Source: Pollenia angustigena | Lineage: Eukaryota > Arthropoda > Insecta > Diptera > Polleniidae | Reading direction: 5' to 3' | NCBI GenBank assembly: GCA_930367215.1 | Contig: OV884057.1 | Location: 203,349,621-203,413,620, forward strand | Length of the DNA: 64,000 bases | In this document: positions 9,877 to 22,235 of the stretch, piece after piece | Numbering within the stretch: the first letter of the stretch is position 1 | How the letters are laid out: every line of letters starts with the position of its first letter | The notes under the pieces: generated by a model | What the model was told of the DNA's origin: nothing | Database searches by the model: none | What the model saw: the letters and a program-made list of their open reading frames with translations, nothing else | Position numbers and translations under genes: made by a program

Positions 9877-11484
9877 GGGTATAATTACCGCATACGATAT
9901 CGAGCAAAATTGATCGAAATTTCTTATTTTGGTATTATGACTCTCGATATCGAATGAAATGTATCGTAATTTGAGATGATAGCATTCGATATCGAGTAAC
10001 CAAAGACATACCTTCTCTCTAGTTTTCATTCGATACGTCAGTGTTAGAGTTTTTTTATTCCCGGTGTTTTTCGATTCCCGGGAAAGCGGGATCCCGCTCC
10101 ATAAAAAGAATACAAAGTAAATTTGTTTTTAATTAATGAAAAAAACTTTTATAACAAAACGAAAGGGAGCTTCTTTACAAAGTAAGTAAAAGACATGCGT
10201 AAATACTACAAAAGTGAATTGAAGATTAAAAGAGAAACTTGAATTGTTATTACCCTACGGTTTTATATGTAAATTCCGTATTATTATGCTCCAGATACAA
10301 GATAAAAATATAACATAAACATAACAATTAGTTCATAAAACAATAATAAAAACAAACAAAAATTGAGGTACTCAAGATATGAGATCAAAAAGTTAATTCA
10401 TTAACATATTTTAACGGCTTAGTAAATAACTTTCTGACACACTAAAAGCGCTTAGTAAGTCATCAAAAAGTATATTTCTGTTTTTATTTACTAATTACCA
10501 TGGTTTCGAAAAATTTCGTTCCCTTTTTTACCGAGGTTGGACAAATAGCTAAAATTGCACCGTTGTAGAATGCTTCTGATTTATAAACAACGTCTATATC
10601 AGTCAAATGTACGTCAAGGTTCATGCAAAAATAGCATCAACCTCTTGTAAACCTTTTCATTTCATTACGTCTATCATCTGTAATCTTTAGGACAATGTGT
10701 TGTTCAAATTGTATATTGTAGTATCTTACACGAGTTTCCAAATTTTTTTTATTTCGGTTTCCCCGCACTTCAAGGGTATATAAACCAACACAAATTGAAA
10801 AAAATTTGTGTTTATCACCTAATAAAAATATCGCTCCTTCGTTGCAACATAGTCATATCTCAAAAAATCAAAAATTGTAAGTTATTTAAGCAAAGTGTTC
10901 CTTCATGCCTTCTCATATTTTATCTCAAACTGAACCGAAGTTATAGCAAAATAAATTTTTAAATCGGTACATTTTGAAAACTTTAATCGCATTTTGCCAA
11001 GTTCGTTTGATTTGTAAATATGACTATGTTGCAATAAAGGAGTGATATGTATAGGTATCTCCTATTTTTAAGACTTGTCCATGGACAATGAAACTTTAAT
11101 GCCTGTATCTTATTTTGAACTAACGTTCTTTATTAACTCTTCACTTCACTAAAGCCCATACTGCTTTAAGTAGATTTATTGCATCAGGAGACATTGATTT
11201 ACGTATGTACTAACTTTTTGTTATTGATCTAATCGACAACCCATCCACAGATGATTATTTTAAGAGAATAGAAAACCAAATTCCAAAGTATAAATAGCTG
11301 TTTTCTTAAACTATGAGGAATTTTGATTTCCCGGGATCCCGCAAGAAAAATCCCGGGAAAGCGGGAAATATAATAATTGAAATTGAAATGAAAAAAACCT
11401 AGTCAGTGTCTTTCGTATGCAGGAAAATACGATAGTTTACTCGATACAATAGCTTACTCGATATCAAATGCGGTAATTAGGCCC
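9877..11484. mobile_element. CAG-target palindromic MITE, copy 2 (split by hAT)
   Basis: Same family as 5858-6100, in opposite orientation; flanked by CAG (9874-9876 and 11485-11487). The two halves, 9877-10044 and 11402-11484, join exactly to the intact copy when the hAT at 10045-11401 and one copy of its 8-bp duplication are set aside. Confidence 0.8.
10045..11401. mobile_element. Non-autonomous hAT-like element, 1,357 bp
   Basis: Flanked by a perfect 8-bp duplication GTCAGTGT (10037-10044 and 11402-11409); the intact MITE at 5858-6100 holds GTCAGTGT once at the same point, which proves the boundaries. Ends TAGAGTTTTTTTATT / TAGGTTTTTTTCATT are weakly inverted; subterminal CCCGGGAAAGCGGGA blocks occur at both ends in inverted arrangement. 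No transposase frame seen. Confidence 0.85.
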
Positions 11485-11540
11485 CAGTTTTATTAAAATA
11501 AAATAATTATTCCATTTATTTATAAAAAAATAAAATTAAA

Positions 11541-12060
11541 TTAAATATTTTTAATATTTTAATTAGGCTTAAGTTCATGAAATTTAATTTTTCATTAAAT
11601 TATTTTTATGAAGAAAGGAATTTTTACAACATGAAAATTAATTAAAATTGTTATTGATAATCTTTCATTCTTGACGTGGCTCGGGCTCGAACCCTGGCCG
11701 GCAGGTTACCATGACATGTTTCGATCGCAACCACTCGATCTCCTCAGATGGATTTGCCGTCTTACACTCGCAGCCATCGACGACTGCTGACGTCAATAGT
11801 CAAACATCAATCCTTAAACCAAAGTTGTATTTTAACATTTGGTAGATCGAAATTTGCTTTCCTGAATGATTATCCATTTTAATTGATTTTACATGTTTTT
11901 TTTTTCTTTACTTCTGTTTTTTCGTACTTTTGTCAAGAATTTTTCTTGAAGTCCAAGTACATTTTTTTTTTTTTTTTTTTGTTTTTTCATTTTGTCTTTC
12001 TCTTTTCTGTTGACTTTTTTCAGCACAACTTGAAGGACAAATGTACACATAGAGCTCGTG
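11541..12060. repeat. Dispersed repeat family C, copy 2 (uninterrupted)
   Basis: Runs from TTTAATATTTTAATTAGGC to CAACTTGAAGGACAAATG and parallels 2173-3118 without the inserted MITE. On the minus strand it has a Ser/Leu-tRNA-like A box (GAGTGGTTGCGATCG) and B box (GGTTCGAGCCC). Poly-T of about 17 near 11965. Confidence 0.55.
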
Positions 12061-12076
12061 CCTTAGCTTTAACAAT

Positions 12077-12581
12077 AATTAGTATTGTGGTTATTTTGTT
12101 GAACTATTTTATGGTTTTTAATCCAAATTTTTAATATTTTAATTAGGCTTAAGTTCATGAAATTTTATTTTTCATTAAATTATTTTTATGAAGAAAGGAA
12201 TTTTTACAACATGAAAATTAATTAAAATTGTTATTGATAATCTTTCATTCTTGACGTGGCTCGGGCTCGAACCCTGGCCGGCAGGTTACCATGACATGTT
12301 TCGATCGCAACCACTCGATCTCCTCAGATGGATTTGCCGTCTTACGGTTGCGATCGAAACATGTCATGGTAACCTGCCGGCCAGGGTTCGAGCCCGAGCC
12401 ACGTCAAGAATGAAAGATTATCAATAACAATTTTAATTAATTTTCATGTTGTAAAAATTCCTTTCTTCATAAAAATAATTTAATGAAAAATTAAATTTCA
12501 TGAACTTAAGCCTAATTAAAATATTAAAAATTTGGATTAAAAACCATAAAATAGTTCAAAAAAATAACCACAATACTAATT
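12077..12581. repeat. Large inverted repeat, two 236-bp arms
   Basis: The left arm 12077-12312 and right arm 12346-12581 are almost perfectly complementary (one mismatch noticed near the outer end), separated by a 33-bp loop. The arms consist of family C sequence including the tRNA-like head. A transcript crossing it would form a very long perfect hairpin, the type of substrate from which fly hairpin-RNA siRNAs are made. No evidence of transcription can be seen. Confidence 0.85.
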
Positions 12582-13003
12582 AAATTAAATATATTTAAAA
12601 AAAAAGGTAAATATTTCTGGGGCGAATATTTAAATAGTCAGCCTTATTAAGAAAGCCGTTGTAGTGCTGAAAGTTGAAATCGCAGTCGTTTGAAATATTT
12701 GTCGTTATCAATTTAATTTCACGACAACGACAATCTAAAATATATAGAAAGTTTGTCATATTTATATCGTTTGTCATATTTATGACGGGTTTTCGGCTAC
12801 GACAACAACTTGCATAATAACGCCGAATATTCGGCGCAAATAACTCTTATATGAATTTTAACATCATAAAATTATTTTGTTTAGGTGAGACCATGTCTAC
12901 CCGGTTTCCTGTTTATCACTAATAAAACTGTGCTAGTCGCAAATGTTAACAAGCTGGGCACCCTACTGGTAATGCTGATTCGGGTATATACACTGAATTC
13001 AAT
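12582..13003. other. Non-coding stretch
   Basis: AT-rich; nothing recognisable apart from short open frames. Confidence 0.4.
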
Positions 13004-13213
13004 GGGCCTGTTTGTAAATGCATCACTGCGCTGCAAATGAAAATTTAAATGCCCTAAAATACTTTGCTTAAGCAGATGACGCACAACCAAGTTTAAAATA
13101 CGGAGTGGAGAAATGGCTCCCGCCAAAAAAGATCAACAGCAAACTTAAATTGGCAGTGCAAAGCAATGTTTGGTTGTATGATGCACTGCAGTGATGCATT
13201 TACGAACAGGCCC
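13004..13213. mobile_element. TTCGTAAATGC-family MITE, copy 1
   Basis: Ends GGGCCTGTTTGTAAATGC / GGGCCTGTTCGTAAATGC are inverted, flanked by AAT on both sides. TGCAGTGATGCA-type inner palindromes are conserved with the other copies at 23572, 29382 and 34732. 210 bp, non-coding. Confidence 0.8.
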
Positions 13214-14121
13214 AATGCTGATAGCTGTTTTCAAAGTTAGCGCTCGTATTCGTTTTATTCATGATTTAAGATTTCAGTGCTTATGTTCCATAAAACAAAA
13301 GTTTTTACACTTTTAGTATGATTGTTCAATTTAAATCAATTCAACTCTTTTAAATACAATTTTTCGTTACTTTAAATTTCTGCTGGGATCTTAATTTAGC
13401 TCCAATTATAAGCTCCTTCTAATTTTCACTCATTTTTATTAGTCCAATTTTCGCCACAATTGTTGCTCTTTAAGTAGAACATTTTAAACTACAGTAGCTT
13501 TTTTATTGTTAACATGAAAAACTATTGGCATTATACATTATCTGAAACACTTGATTAAAGAGATAGTTTCGATACTTTATAAATAAAGATTTTGTTGTTG
13601 AAAGCAATGGACTGCCAAGAAGGAGAAAAAGTTGGAGATTGTTAGGATTAACACCGCAAAATACTTCTTTAAAAACATAGCAGAGGCCGTTATATATCTA
13701 TTGCCAGAAGGGAAACAGTCGCAGCTAAATTAAGACAAAACTATGAACGATGTTATAATTGTAAATCATATTGAAAAAAACAAGAACTTTTTTATACTAC
13801 CAATATCGAAAAACTTTTATATCTAACTTTTTACTACAGTTATTTCAAGGAGTATTATTTACTAAAAGCTGACTGAAGTACATACATATTTGAAAATCAT
13901 TTAAATATAATTTTAAAGTGTGTTTTGGAAATAGTTATAGTGGTTGACTATTTCATCCTCATCAATTGTTGATGGTTTACAAACTGATAAAAATTTTAAA
14001 ATAATTTACAATTCATGTAAAATTGATACGGCTGTTTGTGACGTATACTTTATACTAATTATTTTTACATAAATCATACGCAATGATGGTCAAGAAATTA
14101 TGAATGAAATAATTTTTTTTA
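13214..14121. other. Non-coding stretch
   Basis: AT-rich with scattered stops in all frames; no gene, repeat unit or structure that I can delimit. Confidence 0.4.
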
Positions 14122-14703
14122 GGGGGATGCTTTAATACCATGATAGATAAGGCCATGATGGCTTTTTCTCTCATTCAATAGGGAGATAAAGCCTTTTTTG
14201 TTTTTTTTTTCATTTCATTTGAATGGGAGATAAAGCCATCATGGCCTTAGCTCACGTTAGCAATATTAGAAAATGGCTTTATCTCTCATTGCAGTTCCGG
14301 AGACACTAAAGTTAAGTAGTGAAATCTGGCTACGCATACTAAAGTTTTTCTGCGTGACGGCCTGCGGCCGTGCTAAGGGGTTTTTACTCCAGTAGGACGC
14401 GGCAGATGGCTTCGCTGAATAAAGTTTTCCTGCGTGCGTCACAACAATAAAAAAATGTTTTCAGTGATAACTTAGGTTTTCCCTTTTACAGAATGTTTAG
14501 ACCATGCATAACAATTTCTGAAAAAATATGGTTTTATCTCTCATTTGCGAAAAAAAATATGGCTATATCTCTCATCTCGCAAAATTTTTAATATGACCTT
14601 ACCTCTCAATGATTGGGCAAAAAGGCCATTATGGCTTTATCTCCCATTCAATTAAGCAATAATGCCATCATAGCCTTATCTACCATGGGTTAAAGCACCC
14701 TTT
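14122..14703. mobile_element. GATA-motif-rich MITE
   Basis: Ends GGGGGATGCTTTAATACC / AAAGGGTGCTTTAACCC are inverted, followed by AGATAAGGCCATGATGGC / AGATAAGGCTATGATGGC. The interior repeats GGCTTTATCTCTCATT-like phrases in both orientations about eight times; most contain AGATAA, the GATA-factor consensus (WGATAR). Non-coding. Confidence 0.65.
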
Positions 14704-17700
14704 ATTTTACGATGCTAATAAAAAAAACATCAAAGTACTAAAAATAAAATTGTGGTAAAACTTGTCTTAGACTGAAAACGCAAATAAGAATTTTTTATGC
14801 GATTGATATGCGATACAGCAGATAGACAGGACTGTTTCAAAAACAAAACCAGAGACAAAACAGTGAAAAAATATTTTTAAGCTAACATAAAGCCATTTCC
14901 AAAAAAAAACATTGTTGTAAGTAAAACTTAATTTTGGTTTTACAACACAGCATTTATTGCAAAATGTCACTTCTATTTGGATATGCACTAGCTAATTTTT
15001 TACTTTTATAGCAGGCTACTAAGATGGAACAAATAATAACACTGCGCGGGAATCGGAAACCTTTTTTGTAACAAGCAGGGCGCCCGGCAGGCAAACCCAA
15101 TTCTAATACGCTGAATCCAGTAGTGCTAACCGTTTTTAGGTTAGCTCTTGTTTAAAAATAATCAAGATTGAAAATTATGGTTCAAAGTTTTCAGTTTTTT
15201 ATTTATTTTTATATCGATATACATAACGTAACCTAAAAAAAAGATTTTGTTATTCGTGCTTAATTCCCAGTTTTTATTCTTGACAAAAGCACTTGAAATT
15301 TATTGTTGATGGGATAAGCTATTCCTATGCGCATTTCACTGGTTGCTTAGGCCAGATCATCAGGAAACTTCATCCATAAAGATTTTAGAAAAACTAAAGA
15401 TATTAAACCTACCAGTTGTTTTGACAATTGACAATGTTGCATATTATCCAAACTGTTTACTGTTAGGTCTTTAAGCGTTTATCATATGATATTTTGTAGA
15501 TAGGGCCGTTTGTTCGTTTTTAAGTAAAATCGCTGAATTTCGTATAAAGATTCTAAAATTTGTTGTGAACATTTGTGTTGATGCAATACATCAAAATCAA
15601 TGAAAAAGTCGATTTTTAATTTTTTGTTATTGTTAATTTTTGTTTTTTGCGTTTTTAGTAACGATATATTAATTGAAGAAAAAACATATTATTGGTGAAC
15701 ATTTGCCTATAAAAAAGAAAATTTTAGTTGAAAAATTTTGAATTCAAGTGTTCACATCTTCGCGAGTGCACTTTATACAAAGATCACTAAAAAATGTTTC
15801 TAGTCAATTTCATTTTTTCAAAAAGTTTCTTTAGGATGCATGTTTATCTGTTAGAGTTTAACATCGGCGTGAATATAACCAGTAACTAATATCTGCAATA
15901 TCTTTAATGGATTTTACAACTGATTCTTAAAGATCTCCTCGATTCACATTATTTTTCGGTAATTAGCTTCCCATTCTTTGGTTAAAGAAAAAGATCAATT
16001 AATTGATTAGTTCCAGAGTTCGAAAAAAATAAAGGCACTTTACTGCACCTTTCTGTATTGTGGCATGAAAAGTTATTCTATACAAAACTACCTAATAAAA
16101 AAAACAATTTGTTTGTGTTAGTGAATTTGCACAAACCAAATACGGTACACAATGATTATGTGCTGACAAACACAATAACTAAGATAACGTACCGATCTTT
16201 GTTTAGCGTATGTAAAGTGTTCTTTTAGCGTACAAATCAGTGTTCTGAAATAAACAGTACATTATTTTGCGTTTGGCTCACACACTCAAGAACGATATCT
16301 ATTTTTTTTGTGATTGTGAAGACGAACACAACCCTTAATATCGTTCGTAACTATTTTCAAGAAAGAGCAGAACATTATATATTTGTCTGTTCTTCGTTAA
16401 AAAAAAAACAGAACAATTGTAGTGATACTGTAGACAAACATTATATTTTAGTGTTCTATAATGTTTGTTTTTTACATTGAAAAAGAAATGAACAAACAAA
16501 CAATTTTAGCAACGACCCTACCACGAACAGCTTGTGTGTGTATTGTGTAAAATTATTTTGCTGACTTTATGTTTTTTTTCGTATGTTAATTTTGTTTTTG
16601 TAAAAAAATTTTAGTTTTTTTACCAGCCAAAATGGACGAACATTAATGAGCCGAACCGAACACAATGAAGTTTGTGGTTTAAAAACAAACCGAACGCATA
16701 TAAATGTTCGCATCTTTTGTCGAGTATGATAAAAAAAGTATTATTTTTGTGTTCGAAAGATGACTAAGAGCAAAACGTTATTTTTTAATGATTTTCTACA
16801 CAAACACTATAAGCGTTTGTGTTCTCCACAAATCTACCGAACCGAACACTTAGGAGCGATATTTAGTGTTTATTTTCAAACACTTGTACACATTGCCTCT
16901 TTTAGGCGACCTCTTCCACAAGCAATATCATTCATGAAAAAGCCCAAAGACAGCAAATTTGCGTTATTTCTTACTCTGATAACTACTTACTTTACTTTGG
17001 GTAATGCATTTCGCATGTTTAAAATCTATACTCAAGGTTTCATACCTTTATAGCAAATTACCCTTAAACAAGACTAGACTAGCGCTACTGATCAATAATC
17101 AACAATTTCTTTATGACCTTAATAATTAAATAACAATTTGTCACGAACTACTAGAATATGGCATTGACGCAACATGACTTGGCTAATATGATCGTGCGAT
17201 TTGATCCTGCTAAAACTTTTCATGTGCTTGTCCTTTAACTAAATATAGCGCAGGCTATCTTAAAAACTCGGTACGATAACTAAATTTAACCTTTGGGTTG
17301 CCTTCTGAGGTACTTTGTTCATGACGTTTTAGAAGTGGTAATTAATTTGAAATTATATTTTTACAAAAGAAAATCTGCTTAAAATATTTAAATACCCTTT
17401 CATGTATAAATTTTAAAATTCCTTTATTTAATAACGAAATTATCTTTTAATACTCGATGCACATATACATACCTGAATCAAATTTATAAATAGAAAATAA
17501 AAACATAATTATAAAAAAAAAATAGTTAAACCGCACCTAAATAAAAAACAAAAATTTCTAAACCGACAAACTCTTAAATACGTTCACATTAAGTTGTAAA
17601 TCACTCAAAATTGTTAAATAAATGTATATTCTGGTAGAAGGACTTCAATAACAAAACAATATTTTAAATAGAAAAAAGTACCTAACCTCAATTTGTATGT

Positions 17701-18332
17701 AACATTTCCTTTGGAAAATAATAAAAAAAAAAAACAGAAGAACAATGAAATAAAGGTAAACAATAGAGCAAAAACAATTAAAAGAAAGGAAAAGAGTGTT
17801 TTACAAACAAGTTAATTATAAAGAGAAAACTAAGTAGAGAAATAAATTTTATAATGTTTTTTTTTTTTTAATTCAAATTTAAGTTAAATACGAAAGATTG
17901 AGTAGAATTTAAAATCTTGTTGAAACTAAAATAAAATAAAGGGCAAATAAACAAAAAACAAAAACTAAAACTGAAGTACATAATTCGTAAGATCTAGTAG
18001 TAAGTGGTAAATGTGGTAGTTCTTTCCTAAAGCCCCACTATTAACATTTCAACACTTGCACGATGTAGTAGATTAGCAGAAGAAAAAACTTCATGGACAC
18101 TTTACATTCTCATTATCTTCTTACAGTATTCTCTTTTATTCTACTGGTTACACCACTACCACAGTTTGGATTCATTTGCTTTACATTGGCTGTGTATTGT
18201 TGCTAGCAAGCACATTGTATACTGTAAATCCATCACATTGGCTTCCATGTGAACGAATTTTTCTATGAAAAGAAGAACCAAAATTTTGTGTTTGCCAAGT
18301 TTTTTTGTGAAATCTTTAAGAAATCAATACTA
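14704..18332. other. Long non-coding stretch
   Basis: Several kilobases with no convincing gene. 16100-16900 is unusually rich in GAACA/TGTTC and CGAAC words and may be a decayed element, but no terminal repeats could be fixed. 17440-18340 is A-rich with many AATAAA-like words. Confidence 0.4.
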
Positions 18333-19259
18333 TCGGGTGATTTTTTAGCTATTATCTTTTTGGCAACACTGGTTTAAACAGCTGACACACGTTTCGTGTT
18401 TTGTTTCACTGTCAAACATCTTCAGTTTGGTCTATAATTTAACCATGACTCGTCTTACAAACGAACAACGCTTGCAAATTATTGAATTTTATTATCAAAA
18501 TGCGTGATCTGTTAAGAAAGTTCATCGCGCGCTTCTTGTGTTCAGCGACGAAGCTCATTTTTGGCTCAATGGGTACGTTAATAAGCAGAATTGTCGATTT
18601 TGGAGTGAAGATCAGTCAGAAGCATTGCAAGAGCTACCAATGCATCCAGAAAAAGTCACAGTTTGGTGCGGTTTATCGGCTGGTGGCATCATTGGTCCGT
18701 ACTTCTTCAAAGATGATGCGAATCGTAACGTAACTGTGAATGGTGAGCGCTACCGTGAGATGATATCCAACTTTTTGTTGCCCAAAATGCAAGAGCTTGA
18801 CTTGCATGACATGTGGTTTCAACAAGACGGTGCCACATGCCACACAGCACGCTTAACAATGGACTTATTGAGAGGCAAGTTCGGTGAACATTTTATTTCA
18901 CGTTCGGGACCGGTCAATTGGCCGCCTAGATCGTGCGATTTAACACCTTTAGACTATTTTTTGTGGGGCTATGTTAAAGCTCATGTCTATACACACATGC
19001 CCGCTTCAATTGACGCATTGGAAGACAACATTTAAGCATTTATTCATGAGATACCGGCCGAAATGTTGGAAAGAGTATGCCAAAATTAGACTAAGCGGAT
19101 GGACCATTTGAGGCGCAGTCACGGTCAACATTTGCATGAAATAATCTTCAAACATTAAATTATATGGACCGTACTATCGTTCAAATAAAGATTTCATGCA
19201 TTTTTCTGAATTTAATGTTTTTGTTTTTAACTTTCCTAAACTCTTAAAAAATCACCCTT
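18333..19259 (+). mobile_element. DD41D mariner element, copy 3
   Basis: TA (18331-18332) then TCGGGTGATTTTTTA; right end TAAAAAATCACCCTT then TA (19260-19261). 927 bp, internally deleted like copy 1 but from a different subfamily (terminal repeat and protein differ). Confidence 0.85.
18445..19158 (+). pseudogene. DD41D mariner transposase relic
   Basis: ATG at 18445 opens MTRLTNEQRLQIIEFYYQNA, the start of the DNA-binding region, but the next codon is TGA where a Cys is usual in relatives; the same frame then continues SVKKVHRALL and jumps straight to VFSDEAHF, showing an in-frame deletion of the rest of the N-terminal domain. The catalytic part is well kept: FSDEAHF, QQDGATCH and CDLTPLD with 41 residues between second and third Asp. 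Two more stops (TAA after EDN-I, TAG after VCQN) precede the natural end at 19156-19158. Non-functional. Confidence 0.85.
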
Positions 19260-19261
19260 TA

Positions 19262-20180
19262 GTTTATAGGGATCAAGTGTATGCAAGGATATGTGTATGC
19301 ATATGCAATAAAACTGCAGATGAAGGACCATAAAATGAGGATATAAAATAACAATTGTTAAGTAAATTGCCAATTAAACAAATATGTAGTTATGAACCAA
19401 AAATAAATAAGGAAAACTATAAATTCATTAATGAAATTTTTTTTTTGTTGGCAAAAACGTATAATTGATATACATATTTACTTACATATTTAAGTAAGAA
19501 AATTGTTAGTAAAGGATTATTTAGTATTACTCATACGACTAGTTGAAAATAAAAAAAATGCTACAAATGTTGTAATTTTGTTAATGGAAAAATAAGCTAT
19601 TTTTTGCATTAACTTTTGAATCGAAACAATAGGGATTGCTGTTCGGTTTTAACCGAAATCGAAAACGCGGTTTGAAATGCCTAAAAACTGAAACCGAAAA
19701 CCGACAAAAAACCTCGGTTTTAGCTTTTACTTTTATCATTTATTAATGCTTGAAGAAATTGAAAATTATACATAATACTCGTGCATCATATACAACAACT
19801 CTATACATATGTAACAGCCTGCAACAATGACAATGTATTTCAAAATTCTTAAAATGCAAAATAAGTACTAAGAAGAACAAATATTACCTTTTTAACCAGT
19901 GTTTAAAAAACTGCAGTCAAAACAAAACAAAATTGCTTTTTCTTCCACTTTTTGATTTTTCATTGGACAAAAATAAACTGTTGCTTTTACTTCTGATTCA
20001 TTAAATGAAACCAGTCGTTGTCCAGGCAAAAGCAAAAAACGAAAAGTTGTACACAACAAAGAACATCGGCAGTCGACATGTTCGGAAGTGTTTGGTTTGA
20101 CAGACTGAACCTTTTAATAAATCCTGAAGCTAACGAAGATGGGACGTTGTGTTTTTATTTTGTTTTGATTTTGCAGTTTG
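19262..20180. other. Non-coding stretch with AACCGAAAC-rich relic
   Basis: 19629-19735 starts TAGGGATTGCTGTTCGG and is dense in AACCGAAA words; a similar segment lies near 28095-28200. Probably the end of a decayed hAT element. No coding sequence. Confidence 0.4.
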
Positions 20181-21162
20181 AGGCCCAGTTAGTCTTTACT
20201 TTCTGTTCTGTTACGAATCAGCTGATTTGTTTTTGTTATTAAAAAACCTGTGAAATTGATTAGTTTTTCTGTTCTGTTGCGGTTCAGTTTGTTAAAATCA
20301 AAAAATTGTTAAGTAATTGTAAGTGACAGCAAAATAAATAATAAACAAGTAAGAAAGTATAGTCGGTAAAGCCCGACCATATGATACCCTACACCACAGT
20401 ATTAAAAAACACATCATGCTCATATGTCCATATAAATATGGATTTATCTATGTTTATAAAACTAATTAAAATCGGGTTAAAAGTTTGTGAGGGGCAGAAA
20501 TTGCCCCCTACCTCCCCTTGTGATCCTATTTTTGAAAAACTGTACAGCTTATGTGTTCATATAGATATAGATCTATCTATGTTTTGAATTTCATTAAAAT
20601 CGGTTTGAGAGGCAGAAATTGGCCCTATCTCCCCTCGTGGTCCTATTTTTTAAAAAATACATTTTCAATAGGCTTGGTCCTTGTGTCAATAAGAACCTGT
20701 GTCCCAAATTTTATCAAATTATCTCCAAAATTGCGACCTGCACTTTGCGCACAAGGTTACATGGACATCCAGCCAGCCAGCCAGCCGGACGGACATCGTT
20801 AGTTCGACTCAGAAAGTGATTCTGAGTCGATCGGTATACTTTAAGGTGGGTCTAGGACCAATATTTTAAGGCGTTACACACATCAGCACAAATACATAAT
20901 ACCCTCTCCACTATTGTGGTGTGGGTATAAAAATACATATTTATATTGAAATAAACTATTTTTTGATTTTAAGAATTCAAAAAATTTAATTTCTTAAAAT
21001 GTATGTCCATTCAAGTTATTGAAATAAAACAATGGACGGTGCAAAACTAATAAATTTGTCATTACTGGCCGATAAGTTGCTACAGAAAAAGTAACTATTA
21101 CAATTTCGAAACAGAACGGCACGGAACAGAACAGAAACAGAAAGTAAAGACTAATTCTGCCT
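20181..21162. mobile_element. MITE with AGGCCCAGTTAGTCTT / AGGCAGAATTAGTCTT ends
   Basis: Inverted ends continue through TTACTTTCTGTTCTG. Both halves hold NNGAACAGAAC-type repeats. It is split by a family A repeat (20344-20932). Confidence 0.6.
20344..20932 (+). repeat. Dispersed repeat family A, copy 1
   Basis: Begins AACAAGTAAGAAAGTATAG and ends near GTGGTGTGGGTATAA, the same ends as the minus-strand copy at 48433-49133. Contains about 130-bp direct units (CATATAGATATAGATCTATC ... GGCAGAAATTG... GGTCCTATTTTT) and a CCAGCCAGCCAGCCGGACGG tract. Moderate reading frames across it are by-products of the tandem units. Mechanism unknown. Confidence 0.65.
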
Positions 21163-21676
21163 TTAAGGTGCATTTTCTTATTATGTCTTTACCCTACAAA
21201 TAAAATTGGACCACCTGATCAATTTTGATAAAAATGGACTACTCCATGGACTGGTCCGATGTAATGCAATCATGGACCATGTCAGTGTTAAAAAGTGTTT
21301 GTAGTGAGACGACATGTCTTCGTTTTTTAACGACATGTTTTCGTTTTTAAACGACTTCAAAACTAATTTTGAAACTACTCCATAGTCCAAAGGTGGGTTA
21401 TATGGCCCTCCCTTAGGGCATCCTAATGTTAAACAGACAATATTTTTTCCATACGTTTGGGTTACTTTTGGACTAGTCCTGGTCCCTTGTGGGCTACTCT
21501 TTACACGCGTGTTTGGACTGGTCCTATTATTTGCCGGGTAATCTCTTGTTGGAAGAAAAATAGAAACTGTTGTTTGATTTATGTATGTTTGTTGTATATG
21601 AAGAAGTCGAAGTTACAGCATAATCTAATGAGTTTTACTATCTCAACTGCAGCTTTTTAAACACTGTTTTTAACTC
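21163..21676. other. Non-coding stretch
   Basis: Includes TACAAATAAAATTGGACCAC, also found near 27565, indicating a further dispersed repeat. No gene seen. Confidence 0.4.
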
Positions 21677-22036
21677 TTAAAGGCTAGATTACACTATCTC
21701 ACAAGTCTTACGTATTCCATTATACTTTGTGAGTTAGAAATCTAATGAGTTTTGTTGCGACTGTCAAAAAATCTTATTTAACATGACAGTTTGTGTTCAC
21801 ACCATCACACAAAGTATAAACACTCATACATGAAATAAAATGCAACCCTGATCTAATGAAAAGTATTATTATTTAAAAATTTTTCAAAAAACAATGAAGT
21901 CGTATGGGATGTCAAACTTTTTTCATAATACTTGTCATTTTCGTGACACATTGCATTCACACTATCACACTTTGTCATATTACTTAAGTTTTTGACATGT
22001 ATTAATACAAAGTATAATAGTGTAATCTAGCCTTAA
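21677..22036 (+). mobile_element. TTAA-type MITE, copy 2
   Basis: TTAA at both ends (21677-21680, 22033-22036) with GGCTAGATTACACTAT inverted termini. TTAA target sites are typical of piggyBac-like elements (inference). A split, decayed copy lies at 4706-5583. Confidence 0.7.
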
Positions 22037-22235
22037 GTAGAAACCTAATTTGTGTGGCACAAACTACCACCTGGGCCTGGCTGAGACTACTAGTATTTTG
22101 TATAGAGTTTTTGTGACTATAGTAAAAACTCACACTAACCAACCGCTGGGAAAGGCTGGGACTTCTTTTATATGTATGGAGTTTTATGGCTATTGCAGGA
22201 ACATTTTGTTGGGATATAGAATAATTCTTTGAAAA
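22037..22235 (+). repeat. Dispersed repeat family D, copy 1
   Basis: Closely matches 27612-27800 (shared GTGTGGCACAAACTACCACC and TATGTATGGAGTTTTATGGC). Nature unknown; non-coding. Confidence 0.55.

Noticed and set aside
16760..17053. 97-codon frame
   Set aside because: No recognisable motif; lies in GAACA-rich repetitive sequence.
20381..20819. Overlapping frames in repeat family A
   Set aside because: They follow the 130-bp tandem units and differ in both copies; no sign of selection for coding.
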